From contig NZ_JALJYF010000001.1 of NCBI RefSeq assembly GCF_024170465.1, positions 1,178,001 through 1,242,000 of the forward strand: a DNA stretch of 64,000 nucleotides, read 5' to 3'. Below, piece by piece: positions 9,675-19,241 of the stretch (the first letter of the stretch is position 1; every line of letters starts with the position of its first letter). The DNA is from Natronospira proteinivora. GTDB taxonomy: Bacteria; Pseudomonadota; Gammaproteobacteria; Natronospirales; Natronospiraceae. A program made the position numbers and the translations under genes. The notes beneath the pieces were generated by a model. It made no database searches and was not told the origin of the DNA. It was given only the letters and a program-made list of their open reading frames with translations.

Positions 9675-10181
9675 CTACCAGTAGAACACCCAGAAGGCAT
9701 AACCACCCCAAAGCAGGACCGCCGCCATGACACCGGCCAGCACATCATCCATCATGATGCCGACACCGCCACCAACATGCCGATCCAGCAGGCTGATGGG
9801 CCAGGGCTTGAGCACATCAAAAAAACGAAAAAGCAGGAAACCCGCCACCAGAGTCCAGAGGGTTACCGGCACCACCAGCATGGTAATCAACCAGCCGGCA
9901 ATCTCATCCCAGACGATACCCGGATGATCGTGACTGTTCAGGCGCCGGGCGCTTTCCCCGCAAATCCAGAACCCCGCCAGCGTAACCAACAATGCCAAAA
10001 GCCCCTGTGCCCAGAGTGGCCAAGTAGCGGAAAGCAGGATCAAGGGCAAAGCGGCCACCGTACCCACGGTACCCGGGGCCTTGCGGGACAGACCCAGACC
10101 GAAGCCGAAAGCTAAAAAATGAACCGGCTGAGTGAATACCGTGACCGCTGGCGGGAAAGGCGCATGCTTACGCATCGTCAT
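9675..10181 (-). CDS. pgpA: Phosphatidylglycerophosphatase A
   Basis: 168-residue membrane enzyme that dephosphorylates phosphatidylglycerophosphate to phosphatidylglycerol. Family marks are RKAPGTVGT near the N terminus, HPGIVWDEIAG, RFFDVLKPWP and a final GGVGIMMDDVLAG, with hydrophobic helices between. The start at 10181 (or 10175) overlaps the end of thiL by 14 (or 8) bases, indicating translational coupling. The thiL-pgpA order after nusB is widely conserved in gammaproteobacteria. Confidence 0.93.
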   Translation of the reverse strand: MTMRKHAPFPPAVTVFTQPVHFLAFGFGLGLSRKAPGTVGTVAALPLILLSATWPLWAQGLLALLVTLAGFWICGESARRLNSHDHPGIVWDEIAGWLITMLVVPVTLWTLVAGFLLFRFFDVLKPWPISLLDRHVGGGVGIMMDDVLAGVMAAVLLWGGYAFWVFYW

Positions 10182-11136
10182 CTCCAAAATGGGAAAAACC
10201 AGCTTCCAGGGGCACAGGCTGGCCATCGCGATCCAGCACCGTCAGTTCCGGACCTTGGGTGATCTCGCCAATGTCGCTCAGCATGATTCCTTCTGCGGCG
10301 GCCTCTCGAACCAGGGTCTCAACCGCCTCCGGAGCTACGGCGCAGAGGATCTCGTAATCATCGCCGCCGGACAGAGCCAGGGCATCGGACTCTTCTTCGG
10401 CATGGGCCATGAGCGCGCGGGAACGGGGCAGACGTTGACTGTGGATCGTGGCCCCCACACCACTGGCCGACAACAGATGCGTCAAGTCCCCCACGAGGCC
10501 ATCGGACAAATCGATAGCAGCCCGGGCATGACGGGCCAACAGCGGCGACAGCGCCAGACGGGCCTGGGGGTAGAGGTAGCGCTTGAGCAGTTCTGATTCC
10601 ACCGCATCCGCCGCATGCCCATCCCCCAGAGCGATGTCCAGGCCGGCACGGGCATCCCCCAGGGTGCCGGACACCAGCAGACGGTCACCAGGGCGCGCCC
10701 CGCTGCGCTGAACCGCCTGACCATGCAGGGGCCCGAGCAGGGTCACGGCCACGGAAAGCGGTCCCCGGGTGGTGTCACCGCCAGCCAGGGTGACACCTGA
10801 GTCGCGGGCCAGGGACAGCAGACCATCGCTGAAATCGGCCAGCCAGGCCTCATCCACTTCCGGCAGACAGAGGGAGAGCAACATCCAGCGCGGCTGGGCC
10901 CCCATGGCCACCATGTCACTGAGATTCACGGCCAGCGCCCGATGGCCCACGGCCGCTCCGGGCGCATCATGCGGGAAATGAACATCTTCATTGATGGTGT
11001 CCATGACCCAGGCCAGATTCGTATTACCGGCCAAGACCACGGCACCATCATCACCGATACCAACAGGCAGATCCGCAGCCGGTGACACCGCCTGCCGGAA
11101 ATAGCGCTGGATGAGGTCGAATTCCCGCTGACTCAT
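10168..11136 (-). CDS. thiL: Thiamine-monophosphate kinase
   Basis: ATP-dependent phosphorylation of thiamine monophosphate to the active cofactor thiamine diphosphate. The 322 residues fit ThiL of the AIRS/PurM fold: N-terminal GIGDDGAVV, the NLSDMVAMGA segment with metal-binding aspartate, LAGGDTTRG, and IDLSDGLVGDL with SGGDDYEI further on. It lies 24 bases after the DUF2889 gene and overlaps pgpA; it supplies ThDP used, among others, by Dxs in this window. Confidence 0.95.
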   Translation of the reverse strand: MSQREFDLIQRYFRQAVSPAADLPVGIGDDGAVVLAGNTNLAWVMDTINEDVHFPHDAPGAAVGHRALAVNLSDMVAMGAQPRWMLLSLCLPEVDEAWLADFSDGLLSLARDSGVTLAGGDTTRGPLSVAVTLLGPLHGQAVQRSGARPGDRLLVSGTLGDARAGLDIALGDGHAADAVESELLKRYLYPQARLALSPLLARHARAAIDLSDGLVGDLTHLLSASGVGATIHSQRLPRSRALMAHAEEESDALALSGGDDYEILCAVAPEAVETLVREAAAEGIMLSDIGEITQGPELTVLDRDGQPVPLEAGFSHFGDDDA

Positions 11137-11160
11137 GGCCGTTCACTCACTGATGGGTGC

Positions 11161-11718
11161 CTAGCCTCGATCCGGCTTTTGATACCAGCGCGGATAGTGC
11201 TCCCGGACCACCGGGCCGTCCGAACGCAGGGCATGACAGGAATCGATATGACGGGGCTTGCCCCGACTGGCCACAGTGGGGTCTTTCTTCTTGAGCGGCC
11301 CGATGGTCTGAAAGGCCACGATGGCCAGGTTGTCCAGCAAGGTCACCAGATGGGTGCAGCCCTTAACACCTCCTACCTGCTCACGCATGGCCCGTGACCA
11401 GCCCGGTTTGACCACCAGACCCTCAACCCGGCGGAAGGCGGCGGTGATTTCCGGGCAAACCGCGAAGGGATGATCATCCATGGCCGCTTCCACCCGGTGA
11501 ATGAGAAAATCATCATCCAGGGTCATGCGCAGCCCCATTCGATGAATGAATTCCCCCGGCTGGATAACCCCCCGATACTGGTTCTCGAAGGGGTAGGTTT
11601 TTTCATCGGTGAGCCGGCCCTCGATATCCCAAAGACCGTCGTCCCGCTGAAAGCCCTCGCAAATGATCCGGCGCTCATGAATTTTGCGCCGGCCAGACTG
11701 ACTCTCCGGGAGCCCCAC
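11161..11718 (-). CDS. DUF2889 domain-containing protein
   Basis: 185-residue protein of unknown function whose sequence matches the DUF2889 pattern: HERRIICEGFQRDDGLWDIEG at the start (read in two parts), GEFIHRMGLRMTLDDD, and the conserved GVKGCTHLVTLLDN followed by AFQT. Translation starts at a GTG directly after the nusB stop, so it is coupled to nusB. DUF2889 proteins often stand alone in proteobacteria; its insertion between nusB and thiL, which are usually adjacent, is unusual. A metal-binding role for the conserved His/Cys residues is possible but unproven. Confidence 0.82.
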   Translation of the reverse strand: MGLPESQSGRRKIHERRIICEGFQRDDGLWDIEGRLTDEKTYPFENQYRGVIQPGEFIHRMGLRMTLDDDFLIHRVEAAMDDHPFAVCPEITAAFRRVEGLVVKPGWSRAMREQVGGVKGCTHLVTLLDNLAIVAFQTIGPLKKKDPTVASRGKPRHIDSCHALRSDGPVVREHYPRWYQKPDRG

Positions 11719-12159
11719 TTATCGGCCTCGCTCGGTCTTGCGCAACTCGGCGGCGGCCCGATCCAGTACCGCATTGATGAAACGGTGGCTGTCATCCGCG
11801 CCGAAGCGCCGAGCCAGGGAAACCGCCTCATCCAACACCACCCGCCAGGGCACTTCAATTCGATCCCGCAACTCCAGGGTAGCTACCATGAGGATAGCCC
11901 GCTCCACCGGGTCCAATTGCACTTCGGGCCGATCCAGAAAGGCATCGAATTGGGACTTGATGGTCGCCGGATCGGCCAGGCACTGGCGGACCAGGGCATC
12001 GAAATACTCCCCGTCCGCCCGGTCCATGCCGTCTTCCTCGTGGAACTGGGCCAGCAGATCCGCCGTGTCGGTGTCGGCCAGCTGCCATTGATAGACCGCC
12101 TGCACGGCCAGATGGCGGGCCCGGCTGCGGCGCTGGGCTATTTCTCGCGTTTCGCTCAT
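11719..12159 (-). CDS. nusB: Transcription antitermination factor NusB
   Basis: 146-residue all-helical protein that with NusE (S10) binds boxA of rRNA operons to allow antitermination. Typical segments are RRSRARHLAVQAVYQWQ at the N terminus, AILMVATLEL and VVLDEAVSLARRFG toward the C terminus. It overlaps the ribH stop by one base, the classical ribH-nusB arrangement. Confidence 0.95.
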   Translation of the reverse strand: MSETREIAQRRSRARHLAVQAVYQWQLADTDTADLLAQFHEEDGMDRADGEYFDALVRQCLADPATIKSQFDAFLDRPEVQLDPVERAILMVATLELRDRIEVPWRVVLDEAVSLARRFGADDSHRFINAVLDRAAAELRKTERGR

Positions 12160-12635
12160 CAGCTTCCGATCCGCTTTAGCAGATTGACCATTTCGATCAC
12201 GGCCGTGGTGGCTTCCACGCCCTTGTTGCCGGCCTTGGTACCGGAGCGCTCCACGCCCTGCTCAATGGTATCCACCGTCAACACGCCGAATCCCACCGGC
12301 AGCCCGGTTTCGTCCGACACCCGGCCCAGGCCGCGGGTGCATTCGCCGCAGACATAGTCAAAATGGGGCGTGGCCCCACGAATGACACAGCCCAGGGCCA
12401 CAATGCCATCGTACTGGCCGGTGGCCGCCACCTTGCGGGCCGCCAGGGGCAGCTCCCAGGCGCCGGGGACGCGAATGATTTCGATATCCGCTTCCCGAGC
12501 GCCGTGGCGACGCAGGGTATCCACCGCGCCTTCCACCAGCCGTTCCACCAAAAAGCTGTTAAAGCGAGTGGCCAGGATGGCGAACTTCGCCCCCTTCACC
12601 ACCATTTCACCTTCCACTGTCTTGATATCCGCCAT
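12159..12635 (-). CDS. ribH: 6,7-Dimethyl-8-ribityllumazine synthase
   Basis: Condenses 5-amino-6-ribitylaminouracil with 3,4-dihydroxy-2-butanone 4-phosphate, the penultimate riboflavin step. The 158 residues show the lumazine synthase hallmarks: [40 protein letters not shown] and the [10 protein letters not shown] segment. A 93-bp gap separates it from ribBA; it contains a weak inverted repeat (CCGAGGC at 12684 pairing with GCCTCGG at 12711), possibly a processing hairpin. No FMN riboswitch was recognised. Confidence 0.95.
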   Translation of the reverse strand: MADIKTVEGEMVVKGAKFAILATRFNSFLVERLVEGAVDTLRRHGAREADIEIIRVPGAWELPLAARKVAATGQYDGIVALGCVIRGATPHFDYVCGECTRGLGRVSDETGLPVGFGVLTVDTIEQGVERSGTKAGNKGVEATTAVIEMVNLLKRIGS

Positions 12636-12728
12636 GATTCCCGTTCCTGCAATTATTGGGGGCTGTCCCCATTGTTACATTCCACCGAGGCAGGAACCGA
12701 TCATCTCCCCGCCTCGGAAAGCGTTCCT

Positions 12729-13847
12729 TTAATCCCCGGTGCCCACGTACTCCACCACTTCCAGTCCGAACCCGGAGATGCCCTGCATGCGTTTCGGCGC
12801 CGAGAGCACCTTCATCTTGCGGACACCCAGATCGGCCAGGATCTGGGCGCCAATGCCATAGGTTCTGAGCACGGTGGCCCCGTCATCACCCGGCGCCTCG
12901 TCGGGCTCGGGCAAGTCCGGCCCATGCTGCAATCGTTCAATCAGATCACGGGGGTTGTCCTCGGGCCGCAGAATCACCAGCACCCCGCCATCCCGGGCAA
13001 TCTTTTGCATGGCGTTACGCAGCGGCCAGCCCATGGACTGCCACTGAATGCCCACCACATCGCCCAGAGTATCCTGCAAATGCACCCGTACCGGCACTGC
13101 GGTCTCAGGGTCGATGTCACCGCGTGTCAGGGCCACATGCACAGTCTTGTGCAGATGATCCTCATAGGCATGCAAATCGAACTCGCCGAACTCGGTGGGT
13201 ACCTTGCGGCTGTAAATCCGCTCCACCGTGTGTTCATTGTCCATGCGATGACGAATCAAATCGGCAATGGTGCCGATCTTGAGATTGTGCTCGGCGGCAA
13301 AGCGCTCCAGATCCGGGCGGCGCGCCATGGTGCCGTCTTCATTCAGGATCTCCACGATGGTACAGGAGGGAATGGCGCCACTCAGGCGGCCCAGGTCACA
13401 GCCGGCTTCGGTATGCCCGGCCCGGGTCAGCACGCCACCGGGCTGGGCCATGATGGGAAAGATATGCCCCGGCTGAACCAGGTCCTCGGGCTTGGACTCC
13501 GGATCCACGGCCACCTGTACAGTGCGAGCCCGGTCGTGGGCGGAGATGCCGGTGGTTACCCCTTCGGCCGCCTCCACCGAGACCGTGAAGTTGGTGCCGA
13601 AGGAGGCATCGTTCTCGCTCACCATCAGGGGCAGGCGCAGTTGCTGGCAACGCTCCCGGGTCAGGGTGACGCAGATCAGGCCACGGCCATAACGGGCCAT
13701 GAAATTAATGTCTTCCGGTGTGACCCGCTCTGAAAGCATCATGAGATCGCCTTCATTCTCCCGGTCCTCGTCATCCACCATGATGACCATCTTGCCCGCG
13801 GCCAGGTCTTCCAGAATTTCATCGATATTGTTGAATTCAGTACTCAT
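12729..13847 (-). CDS. ribB: 3,4-Dihydroxy-2-butanone 4-phosphate synthase with a degenerate GTP cyclohydrolase II domain (RibBX type)
   Basis: Residues 1-205 are a complete RibB domain with [11 protein letters not shown] (25-35) and RAGHTE (142-147); it converts ribulose-5-phosphate to the four-carbon riboflavin precursor. Residues about 206-372 align with the RibA fold, but the zinc-binding cysteines of GTP cyclohydrolase II are absent: the corresponding stretch reads [14 protein letters not shown] and then IQWQ instead of a Cys-x-Cys motif. The second half is therefore probably not a cyclohydrolase, as described for RibBX proteins. A separate ribA must exist elsewhere. Databases may label the gene ribBA. 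Confidence 0.9.
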   Translation of the reverse strand: MSTEFNNIDEILEDLAAGKMVIMVDDEDRENEGDLMMLSERVTPEDINFMARYGRGLICVTLTRERCQQLRLPLMVSENDASFGTNFTVSVEAAEGVTTGISAHDRARTVQVAVDPESKPEDLVQPGHIFPIMAQPGGVLTRAGHTEAGCDLGRLSGAIPSCTIVEILNEDGTMARRPDLERFAAEHNLKIGTIADLIRHRMDNEHTVERIYSRKVPTEFGEFDLHAYEDHLHKTVHVALTRGDIDPETAVPVRVHLQDTLGDVVGIQWQSMGWPLRNAMQKIARDGGVLVILRPEDNPRDLIERLQHGPDLPEPDEAPGDDGATVLRTYGIGAQILADLGVRKMKVLSAPKRMQGISGFGLEVVEYVGTGD

Positions 13848-13911
13848 CTCGCCTCATCGACAGATAGGGGTGTACCGTGAACTGCGGCGCTTGACCGCCC
13901 ACAGTGCCTGT

Positions 13912-14556
13912 TCATGACTTTCCGGCCAATAAATCGTCCCGCCAGTCACCATCCGGGCCACGAGCATCCAGGCCCATGAGCCGTTCCAGATAGCGGGCCA
14001 CCAGATCAATCTCGATATTCACCCGACTGCCCACCTGACAGCCGCCCAGATTGGTTTGCTCGAGGGTGTGGGGGATGATGTTCACCTCAAAACGGTTCCC
14101 GCTGACGGCATTGACGGTCAGGCTGATGCCATCCACGGCAATGGAACCCTTGCGGGCCACATAGCGACTCAGCTGGGGCGGGAGCTCAAAGGCAAAACGC
14201 CAGGATCCACCATCCCGGCGACGCTCGCTGCAACGGGCCAGGCCATCCACATGACCGGTGACGAAATGCCCGCCCATGCGGCTGGCCGGGGTCAGGGACC
14301 GTTCCAGATTCACCTTATCTCCGCTGGAGAGTGCCCCCAAGCTGGTCAGCGACAGGCTCTCCCCAGATACATCAGCGGCAAAGCCGCCTGCACTGGGGTC
14401 CAGGGCGGTCAAACAGACCCCATTCACCGCAATGCTGTCCCCGACCGCCACGTCCTCGAAACCCAGGCCACGGGTATCAATCAGCAGACGGGCATCCCGC
14501 CCCTGATGCTGGATTGACTGCACCTTGCCCAGACCTTCCACCAATCCGGTAAACAT
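13912..14556 (-). CDS. ribE: Riboflavin synthase alpha subunit
   Basis: Dismutates two molecules of dimethylribityllumazine to riboflavin. The ATG at 14556 ([12 protein letters not shown]) is the universal family start and gives 214 residues; two homologous beta-barrel halves are visible, the first with [11 protein letters not shown] and the second with [12 protein letters not shown]. It begins four bases after ribD ends and lies in the ribD-ribE-ribB-ribH series, so flavin synthesis is one operon here. Confidence 0.95.
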   Translation of the reverse strand: MFTGLVEGLGKVQSIQHQGRDARLLIDTRGLGFEDVAVGDSIAVNGVCLTALDPSAGGFAADVSGESLSLTSLGALSSGDKVNLERSLTPASRMGGHFVTGHVDGLARCSERRRDGGSWRFAFELPPQLSRYVARKGSIAVDGISLTVNAVSGNRFEVNIIPHTLEQTNLGGCQVGSRVNIEIDLVARYLERLMGLDARGPDGDWRDDLLAGKS

Positions 14557-14560
14557 TGTC

Positions 14561-15670
14561 CTACTCCCCTGCTCCGCCGGCACCCGGGCGCAGCAGCAAT
14601 CGAATATCCTCGCCAAGCCGGCGCACATCAACAATCTCCAGCGGCACACGATCCTCCATCGCCGCCAGGCCCGGCAGGTGAAACAGTCCCCGGGCCGCAT
14701 CCCCCATCAAATGCGGGGCCAGGTAGAGACAGATCTCATCCACCAGGCCCGCCGACAGAGCCACACCGGCCAGCTTCGGGCCGGCCTCCAGCATGACCTC
14801 ATTCACCTCATGACTTTGGGCCAATGCCTCCAGTACCTGACGCAAATCCGGCCGCTGACCACTCAGACGCCAGATCTCGGCACCGGCCTGTTCCAGAGCC
14901 GCTGCCCGCGCCTCTGAGGCCTGCTCGCCGCAGACCAGCAGTAAGGGCGCCTCCGACTCGAACAAGCGGGCATCCGGCGGCGTCTGCAATGTACTGTCCA
15001 GAATCACGCGGCGCGGCTGGCGGCAGGGCTCGGCCAGCCGGGCATCCAGGCGCGGGTTATCCGCCAGCACCGTACCGCTGCCACTCATCACCACCGAGCT
15101 CCAGGCCCGGCGCCGATGAACATCATCCCGTGAGGCCGCCCCGCTGATCCAGCGGCTTTCGCCACTGGCCATGGCGGTCCGGCCATCCAGGCTGGCCGCC
15201 AGCTTGACCGTCAACCAGGGCCGGCCCCGCCGCATGCGGCTGAAAAACCCCCGGTTCAGGGCCTCGGCCTCCTCCGCCAACAGGCCGTGGGCCACATCAA
15301 CTCCCTGCTCGGCCAGATAGGCCAAGCCCTTGCCAGCCACGGCGGGATTGGGGTCCTGGACGGCGGCCACCACCCGTTTCACGCCGGCCTCGGCCAGGGC
15401 CACACAGCATGGCCCGGTACGGCCCTGATGGGAACAGGGCTCCAGACTGACATAGGCGGTCGCACCCTGTGCTGCCTCACCCGCCTGTTGCAGGGCATTG
15501 ACCTCGGCATGCGCCTCGCCAGCCCGTTGATGCCAGCCCTCACCCACGATCTGATCGTCCCGGACCAGCACACAGCCCACCCGCGGATTGGGTTCCGTGG
15601 TGTAGATCCCTCGCTTGGCCAGAGACAGGGCCCGGCGCATGGCGTCAACATCGGCCGCAGAGAAAGTCAT
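14561..15670 (-). CDS. ribD: Bifunctional diaminohydroxyphosphoribosylaminopyrimidine deaminase / 5-amino-6-(5-phosphoribosylamino)uracil reductase
   Basis: Two successive riboflavin steps. Residues 1-145 form the cytidine-deaminase-like domain with the zinc motifs HAEVNAL and [11 protein letters not shown]; residues about 146-369 form the NADPH-dependent reductase with [10 protein letters not shown] and the SRWISG region. Length 369 is normal. Its start overlaps the nrdR stop by four bases (ATGA), the conserved nrdR-ribD coupling. Confidence 0.95.
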   Translation of the reverse strand: MTFSAADVDAMRRALSLAKRGIYTTEPNPRVGCVLVRDDQIVGEGWHQRAGEAHAEVNALQQAGEAAQGATAYVSLEPCSHQGRTGPCCVALAEAGVKRVVAAVQDPNPAVAGKGLAYLAEQGVDVAHGLLAEEAEALNRGFFSRMRRGRPWLTVKLAASLDGRTAMASGESRWISGAASRDDVHRRRAWSSVVMSGSGTVLADNPRLDARLAEPCRQPRRVILDSTLQTPPDARLFESEAPLLLVCGEQASEARAAALEQAGAEIWRLSGQRPDLRQVLEALAQSHEVNEVMLEAGPKLAGVALSAGLVDEICLYLAPHLMGDAARGLFHLPGLAAMEDRVPLEIVDVRRLGEDIRLLLRPGAGGAGE

Positions 15671-16206
15671 GAGCGCTTCTTGGACGAGCCCTTGCGGGGC
15701 TTGCCACTGCCCTCCGGCAACAGGGTCAGCTGCTGACGACGGGTAGCTGGATCGGGCGTGGCCCTCAGCCGTTCAATCTCCTCGCTGAAGGCATCCACAT
15801 CCTGGAAGCTGCGATACACCGAGGCGAAGCGCACATAAGCCACTTCATCCAGGCCCCGCAGCTCTTCCATGACCCATTCGCCAATCTGGCGGGAGGGGAC
15901 TTCCCGCTCCCCGGTGCCGCGAATCTGCTGCATGATGCGGGCCAGAGAAGCATCGATCGCCTCGGTATCCACCGGCCGCTTTTCCAGGGCCCGAGTGAAG
16001 CCGCCCCGCAGCTTTTCCTCGTCGAAGGGCACACGTGAGCCGTCCTGCTTGACCACCCGGGGCATCACCAACTCCGCACTTTCGAAGGTAGTGAAGCGTT
16101 CGCCGCAATGGGCACACTCCCGACGCCGGCGTACCTGACTGCCCTCGCCGGCCAGGCGGGAGTCAATCACCCGGGTATCGTCGTGATCACAGAAGGGGCA
16201 ATGCAT
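15667..16206 (-). CDS. nrdR: Transcriptional repressor NrdR
   Basis: Zinc-ribbon/ATP-cone regulator that represses ribonucleotide reductase genes at NrdR boxes when dATP is high. Cys3, Cys6, Cys31 and Cys34 form the ribbon, then the ATP-cone (about residues 49-139) with [13 protein letters not shown]. The 179 residues include a C-terminal extension with basic residues. It lies 33 bases after glyA, a conserved neighbour pair. No NrdR box was identified near genes in this window. Confidence 0.95.
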   Translation of the reverse strand: MHCPFCDHDDTRVIDSRLAGEGSQVRRRRECAHCGERFTTFESAELVMPRVVKQDGSRVPFDEEKLRGGFTRALEKRPVDTEAIDASLARIMQQIRGTGEREVPSRQIGEWVMEELRGLDEVAYVRFASVYRSFQDVDAFSEEIERLRATPDPATRRQQLTLLPEGSGKPRKGSSKKRS

Positions 16207-16239
16207 GCCGTCTTCGCTGCCTCGTTGCCGTCAGGGGAT

Positions 16240-17502
16240 TCAGTCGGACGCTTCGTAAACCGGGAAGCGCTGACAGAGTTCCTGGACCTCGCCCCGAACC
16301 CGCCGGATACGGCCCTCATCGTTGACGTCTTCCAGGATATGGGCCATCCAGTCCGCCAACTGCTTCATTTCCGCCTCACCCATGCCGCGGGTGGTCACCG
16401 CCGGGGTGCCGATCCGCAGACCGCTGGTCACGAAGGGAGAACGGGGATCATTGGGCACGGTGTTCTTGTTCACCGTGATGTTAGCCGCCCCCAGGGCAGC
16501 ATCCGCTTCCTTGCCACTGATGTCCTTGTCGATCAGGTCCAGCAGAAAGAGATGGTTATCCGTGCCACCGGAAACAATATTGAAGCCCTTGTCCGCCAAG
16601 GCCACGGCCAGGGTGCGGGCATTATCCACCACCTTCTGCTGGTAATCCTTGAACTCGGGCTTCAAGGCTTCCAGGAAGGCCACGGCCTTGGCGGCAATAA
16701 CATGCATGAAGGGTCCGCCCTGGGTCCCGGGAAAGATCAGGGACTGGAGCTTTTTGGTGATTTCCTCGTTCTTGCGGGCCAGAATGATGCCGCCCCGGGG
16801 GCCGCGCAGGGTCTTGTGAGTGGTGCTGGTGACCACATCCGCGTGAGGCACCGGGTTGGGATAAACACCGGCCGCCACCAGCCCGGAGACGTGGGCCATA
16901 TCCACCACCAGATAGGCGCCCACCTCATCGGCAATTTCGCGGAATCGGGCCCAATCCATCACCCGGGAATAGGCGGAGAAGCCGGCCACAATCACCTTAG
17001 GCTTGTGTTTTTTGGCCAGCTGGGCCACCTGTGCGTAATCCACCTCGCCGGTGGCCGGGTCCAGTCCGTACTGATTCACGTCAAAGAGCTTGCCGGAAAA
17101 ATTGGGCTTGGCCCCGTGGGTGAGATGCCCGCCATGATCCAGGCTCATGCCCAGCAGGCCATCACCCGGCTTCATCAAGGCCAGATAGGCAGCGGCATTG
17201 GCCTGGGAGCCGGAATGGGGCTGCACATTGGCGTAATCCGCCCCGAACAGCTGCTTGGCCCGCTCAATGGCCAGGTTTTCGGCCACGTCCACATGCTCAC
17301 AACCACCGTAATAGCGTTTGCCCGGATAACCTTCCGCGTACTTATTGGTCAGCACTGAGCCCTGGGCCGCCATCACCCGGGGGCTGGCATAGTTTTCCGA
17401 GGCAATCAGCTCGATATGCTCTTCCTGGCGGCGGCGCTCGGCCTCCATGGCCTCGTGAAGCTCTCGGTCGAAACCGGCGATGGTCATGTCGTTGCTGAAC
17501 AT
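16240..17502 (-). CDS. glyA: Serine hydroxymethyltransferase
   Basis: PLP enzyme that interconverts serine and glycine and charges tetrahydrofolate with a one-carbon unit. The 420 residues contain [24 protein letters not shown], and the PLP-lysine segment [14 protein letters not shown]. Start [12 protein letters not shown] is usual. It is the promoter-proximal gene of the glyA-nrdR-rib-nusB-thiL-pgpA series. The 146-bp upstream gap shows no recognisable glycine riboswitch. Confidence 0.97.
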   Translation of the reverse strand: MFSNDMTIAGFDRELHEAMEAERRRQEEHIELIASENYASPRVMAAQGSVLTNKYAEGYPGKRYYGGCEHVDVAENLAIERAKQLFGADYANVQPHSGSQANAAAYLALMKPGDGLLGMSLDHGGHLTHGAKPNFSGKLFDVNQYGLDPATGEVDYAQVAQLAKKHKPKVIVAGFSAYSRVMDWARFREIADEVGAYLVVDMAHVSGLVAAGVYPNPVPHADVVTSTTHKTLRGPRGGIILARKNEEITKKLQSLIFPGTQGGPFMHVIAAKAVAFLEALKPEFKDYQQKVVDNARTLAVALADKGFNIVSGGTDNHLFLLDLIDKDISGKEADAALGAANITVNKNTVPNDPRSPFVTSGLRIGTPAVTTRGMGEAEMKQLADWMAHILEDVNDEGRIRRVRGEVQELCQRFPVYEASD

Positions 17503-17648
17503 GGCGCGAATTCCCTAGGTTGCTCTGGACTGGGTTGTTCTGGATTTTGACGTAAAGCGGCATTGTAACCGACACAGGCTCCGAGCCCCAGCCATGCGCC
17601 CTGGCAAAGCGATAAAGGCCCCATTGAACGGAATCACGCTCCGGAGGT

Positions 17649-18629
17649 TCAGCGGCTCGATCCACTTTCGATCAGGGCTTTCAGCACTGCGCTCCAGGCA
17701 ATGCCAATGTTTTCGCGATTGTAGCCACCGCCCCCAGTCGCCAGCAGGCGCCCCTGGGCGTGTCGATCCGCGATTCGGGCCAGACTCAGACTGGCGTGGT
17801 AATGGGCGGCGGCGCTATAGCGAAGATGGGTAATGGGATCCCCCGCCAGGGGATCGGCGCCGCATTGGAGCAGAATGAATTCCGGTTGCCAGGATTCCAG
17901 GAAATCCTCCACCTCTGCCCAGGCTTCGAAGAACTCCCGGTCACCGGCCCCCGGAGCCAGGGGCAGGTTCAACTTGGCCCCGTCAGCGGCACCCCGTCCG
18001 CTTTCCCCCGCACGCCCGGTACCGGGAAAGAGAAAGCGGCCGTCTTCGTGGATATCGGCAAAAATCAACGCCGGATCGTCCTCAAATCCGTAATACACCC
18101 CATCCCCGTGATGGGCGTCGATGTCCACATAGGCCACTCGTTGCAGGCCGTACTGGCGCTTCAGGTGCTCAATCACAACCCCACAGTCATTGAAGACACA
18201 AAACCCCGAGGCCCCATCACGGGCCGCGTGGTGAAGCCCGCCGATGGGCAAAAAAGCCCGGCGGCAATCCCCATGCATCAGGGCATCCGCAGCGGCAACA
18301 GCCGTACCCACCACATCCAGCGCGGCCTCATAAATGCCGGACTCCGCAGGGGTATCACCGCTATCCAGATAGCCCGTGCCAGCCCGGCTGCGCTCGGCAA
18401 CGAAATCCACGTAGTCATCGTCATGAAATAGCTTGGCCTGAAATTCATCCCCCGCCCGAGCCCCCAGTCGCTGAACCCGGTCCAGCAAGCCCTGATCCTC
18501 GGCAGCCCGCAAAAAAGCCGCCTGTCGATCCCGGCCGAAAGGATGCCCATCACTGAATCCATATCGGGCCAGACGCTCATCAGCATAAAGCTGGATTTGC
18601 GAGTGGGATTCAACCGCGTTATCGGGCAT
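17649..18629 (-). CDS. Histone deacetylase family hydrolase (AcuC/AphA-like)
   Basis: 326-residue zinc hydrolase of the arginase/deacetylase fold. The catalytic His pair is in GGLHHAARDGASGFC, metal ligands are in DIDAHHGDGVYYGF and near QCGADPLAGDP, and the C-terminal TGGGGYN matches the family tyrosine loop. Bacterial members deacetylate acetylated polyamines, acetoin-related compounds or protein lysines; the substrate here is unknown. GGAGAAGAG precedes the ATG. It is transcribed away from the amidoligase cluster through a 96-bp divergent gap and may be unrelated to it. Confidence 0.9.
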   Translation of the reverse strand: MPDNAVESHSQIQLYADERLARYGFSDGHPFGRDRQAAFLRAAEDQGLLDRVQRLGARAGDEFQAKLFHDDDYVDFVAERSRAGTGYLDSGDTPAESGIYEAALDVVGTAVAAADALMHGDCRRAFLPIGGLHHAARDGASGFCVFNDCGVVIEHLKRQYGLQRVAYVDIDAHHGDGVYYGFEDDPALIFADIHEDGRFLFPGTGRAGESGRGAADGAKLNLPLAPGAGDREFFEAWAEVEDFLESWQPEFILLQCGADPLAGDPITHLRYSAAAHYHASLSLARIADRHAQGRLLATGGGGYNRENIGIAWSAVLKALIESGSSR

Positions 18630-18725
18630 GCTCTTCTCCTATGCTTTCCCAGTCGGGGGGGCGGCCAGTATAGTGGCCCTGAGTTCAGACGATACCCCCA
18701 AATTATCAGAGCGAGATCATAGCCA

Positions 18726-19232
18726 TTGGGCAAGGCCAGTGAAAAGCGGGGCAACCAAAAGCAGCTACTGACCGTAGGCTGGCGGGAATGGCTCGCACTA
18801 CCGGAACTGGGCCTGAATCGCATCAAGGCCAAGGTGGACACCGGCGCCCGGACTTCCTGCCTGCATGCCTTTGACCTGGACCGTTTCCAGCACAATGGCG
18901 CGCCCTGGGTTCGCTTCGGCATGCATCCACGCCAGCTGGATAATGAACAGGTGATCTATTGCGAGGCACCCATCGTGGACCAGCGACCCGTCACCGACTC
19001 CGGTGGCCATCGAGAAGACCGCTTGGTTATTCAGACCCCGGTGCGGCTGGGCCAGCAAGAGTGGCCCATCGAGCTGACTCTGACTGATCGGGATATCATG
19101 CGATTCCGCATGCTGCTGGGGAGAACGGCCATGCGGGGGCGACTCCAGGTTGACCCGGGACGCTCCTTTCTCTGTAGTGAACCCGCCAGCGGGGATCTGG
19201 ATTCCGACGACGAAACTGCGGAAGAGGACTGA
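18726..19232 (+). CDS. Retropepsin-like aspartic protease, RimB/COG4067 family (often named ATP-dependent zinc protease)
   Basis: 168 residues; the segment [15 protein letters not shown] holds the DTGA active-site motif of retropepsin-like enzymes, and [11 protein letters not shown] closes the domain. Family members sit next to RimK-like ATP-grasp ligases and are thought to trim the peptides or tags those ligases make. The furthest upstream start is a TTG at 18726; no ATG or GTG fits in frame before the conserved region, so translation may be weak or the start is unusual. It lies 9 bases upstream of the rimK-like gene. Confidence 0.85.
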   Translation: MGKASEKRGNQKQLLTVGWREWLALPELGLNRIKAKVDTGARTSCLHAFDLDRFQHNGAPWVRFGMHPRQLDNEQVIYCEAPIVDQRPVTDSGGHREDRLVIQTPVRLGQQEWPIELTLTDRDIMRFRMLLGRTAMRGRLQVDPGRSFLCSEPASGDLDSDDETAEED

Positions 19233-19241
19233 CTAACGCTT

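Noticed and set aside
12636-12728. FMN riboswitch in the riboflavin operon
   Set aside because: The gap is too short for the conserved aptamer, and only a weak hairpin is present.
12363-13733. Long plus-strand open frame (456 codons) opposite ribH/ribB
   Set aside because: It runs antisense to clearly conserved riboflavin genes, its translation is His/Gly-rich without family motifs, and it has no ribosome site.
17503-17648. Glycine riboswitch upstream of glyA
   Set aside because: I could not find the paired aptamer core; the gap appears to be an ordinary promoter region.
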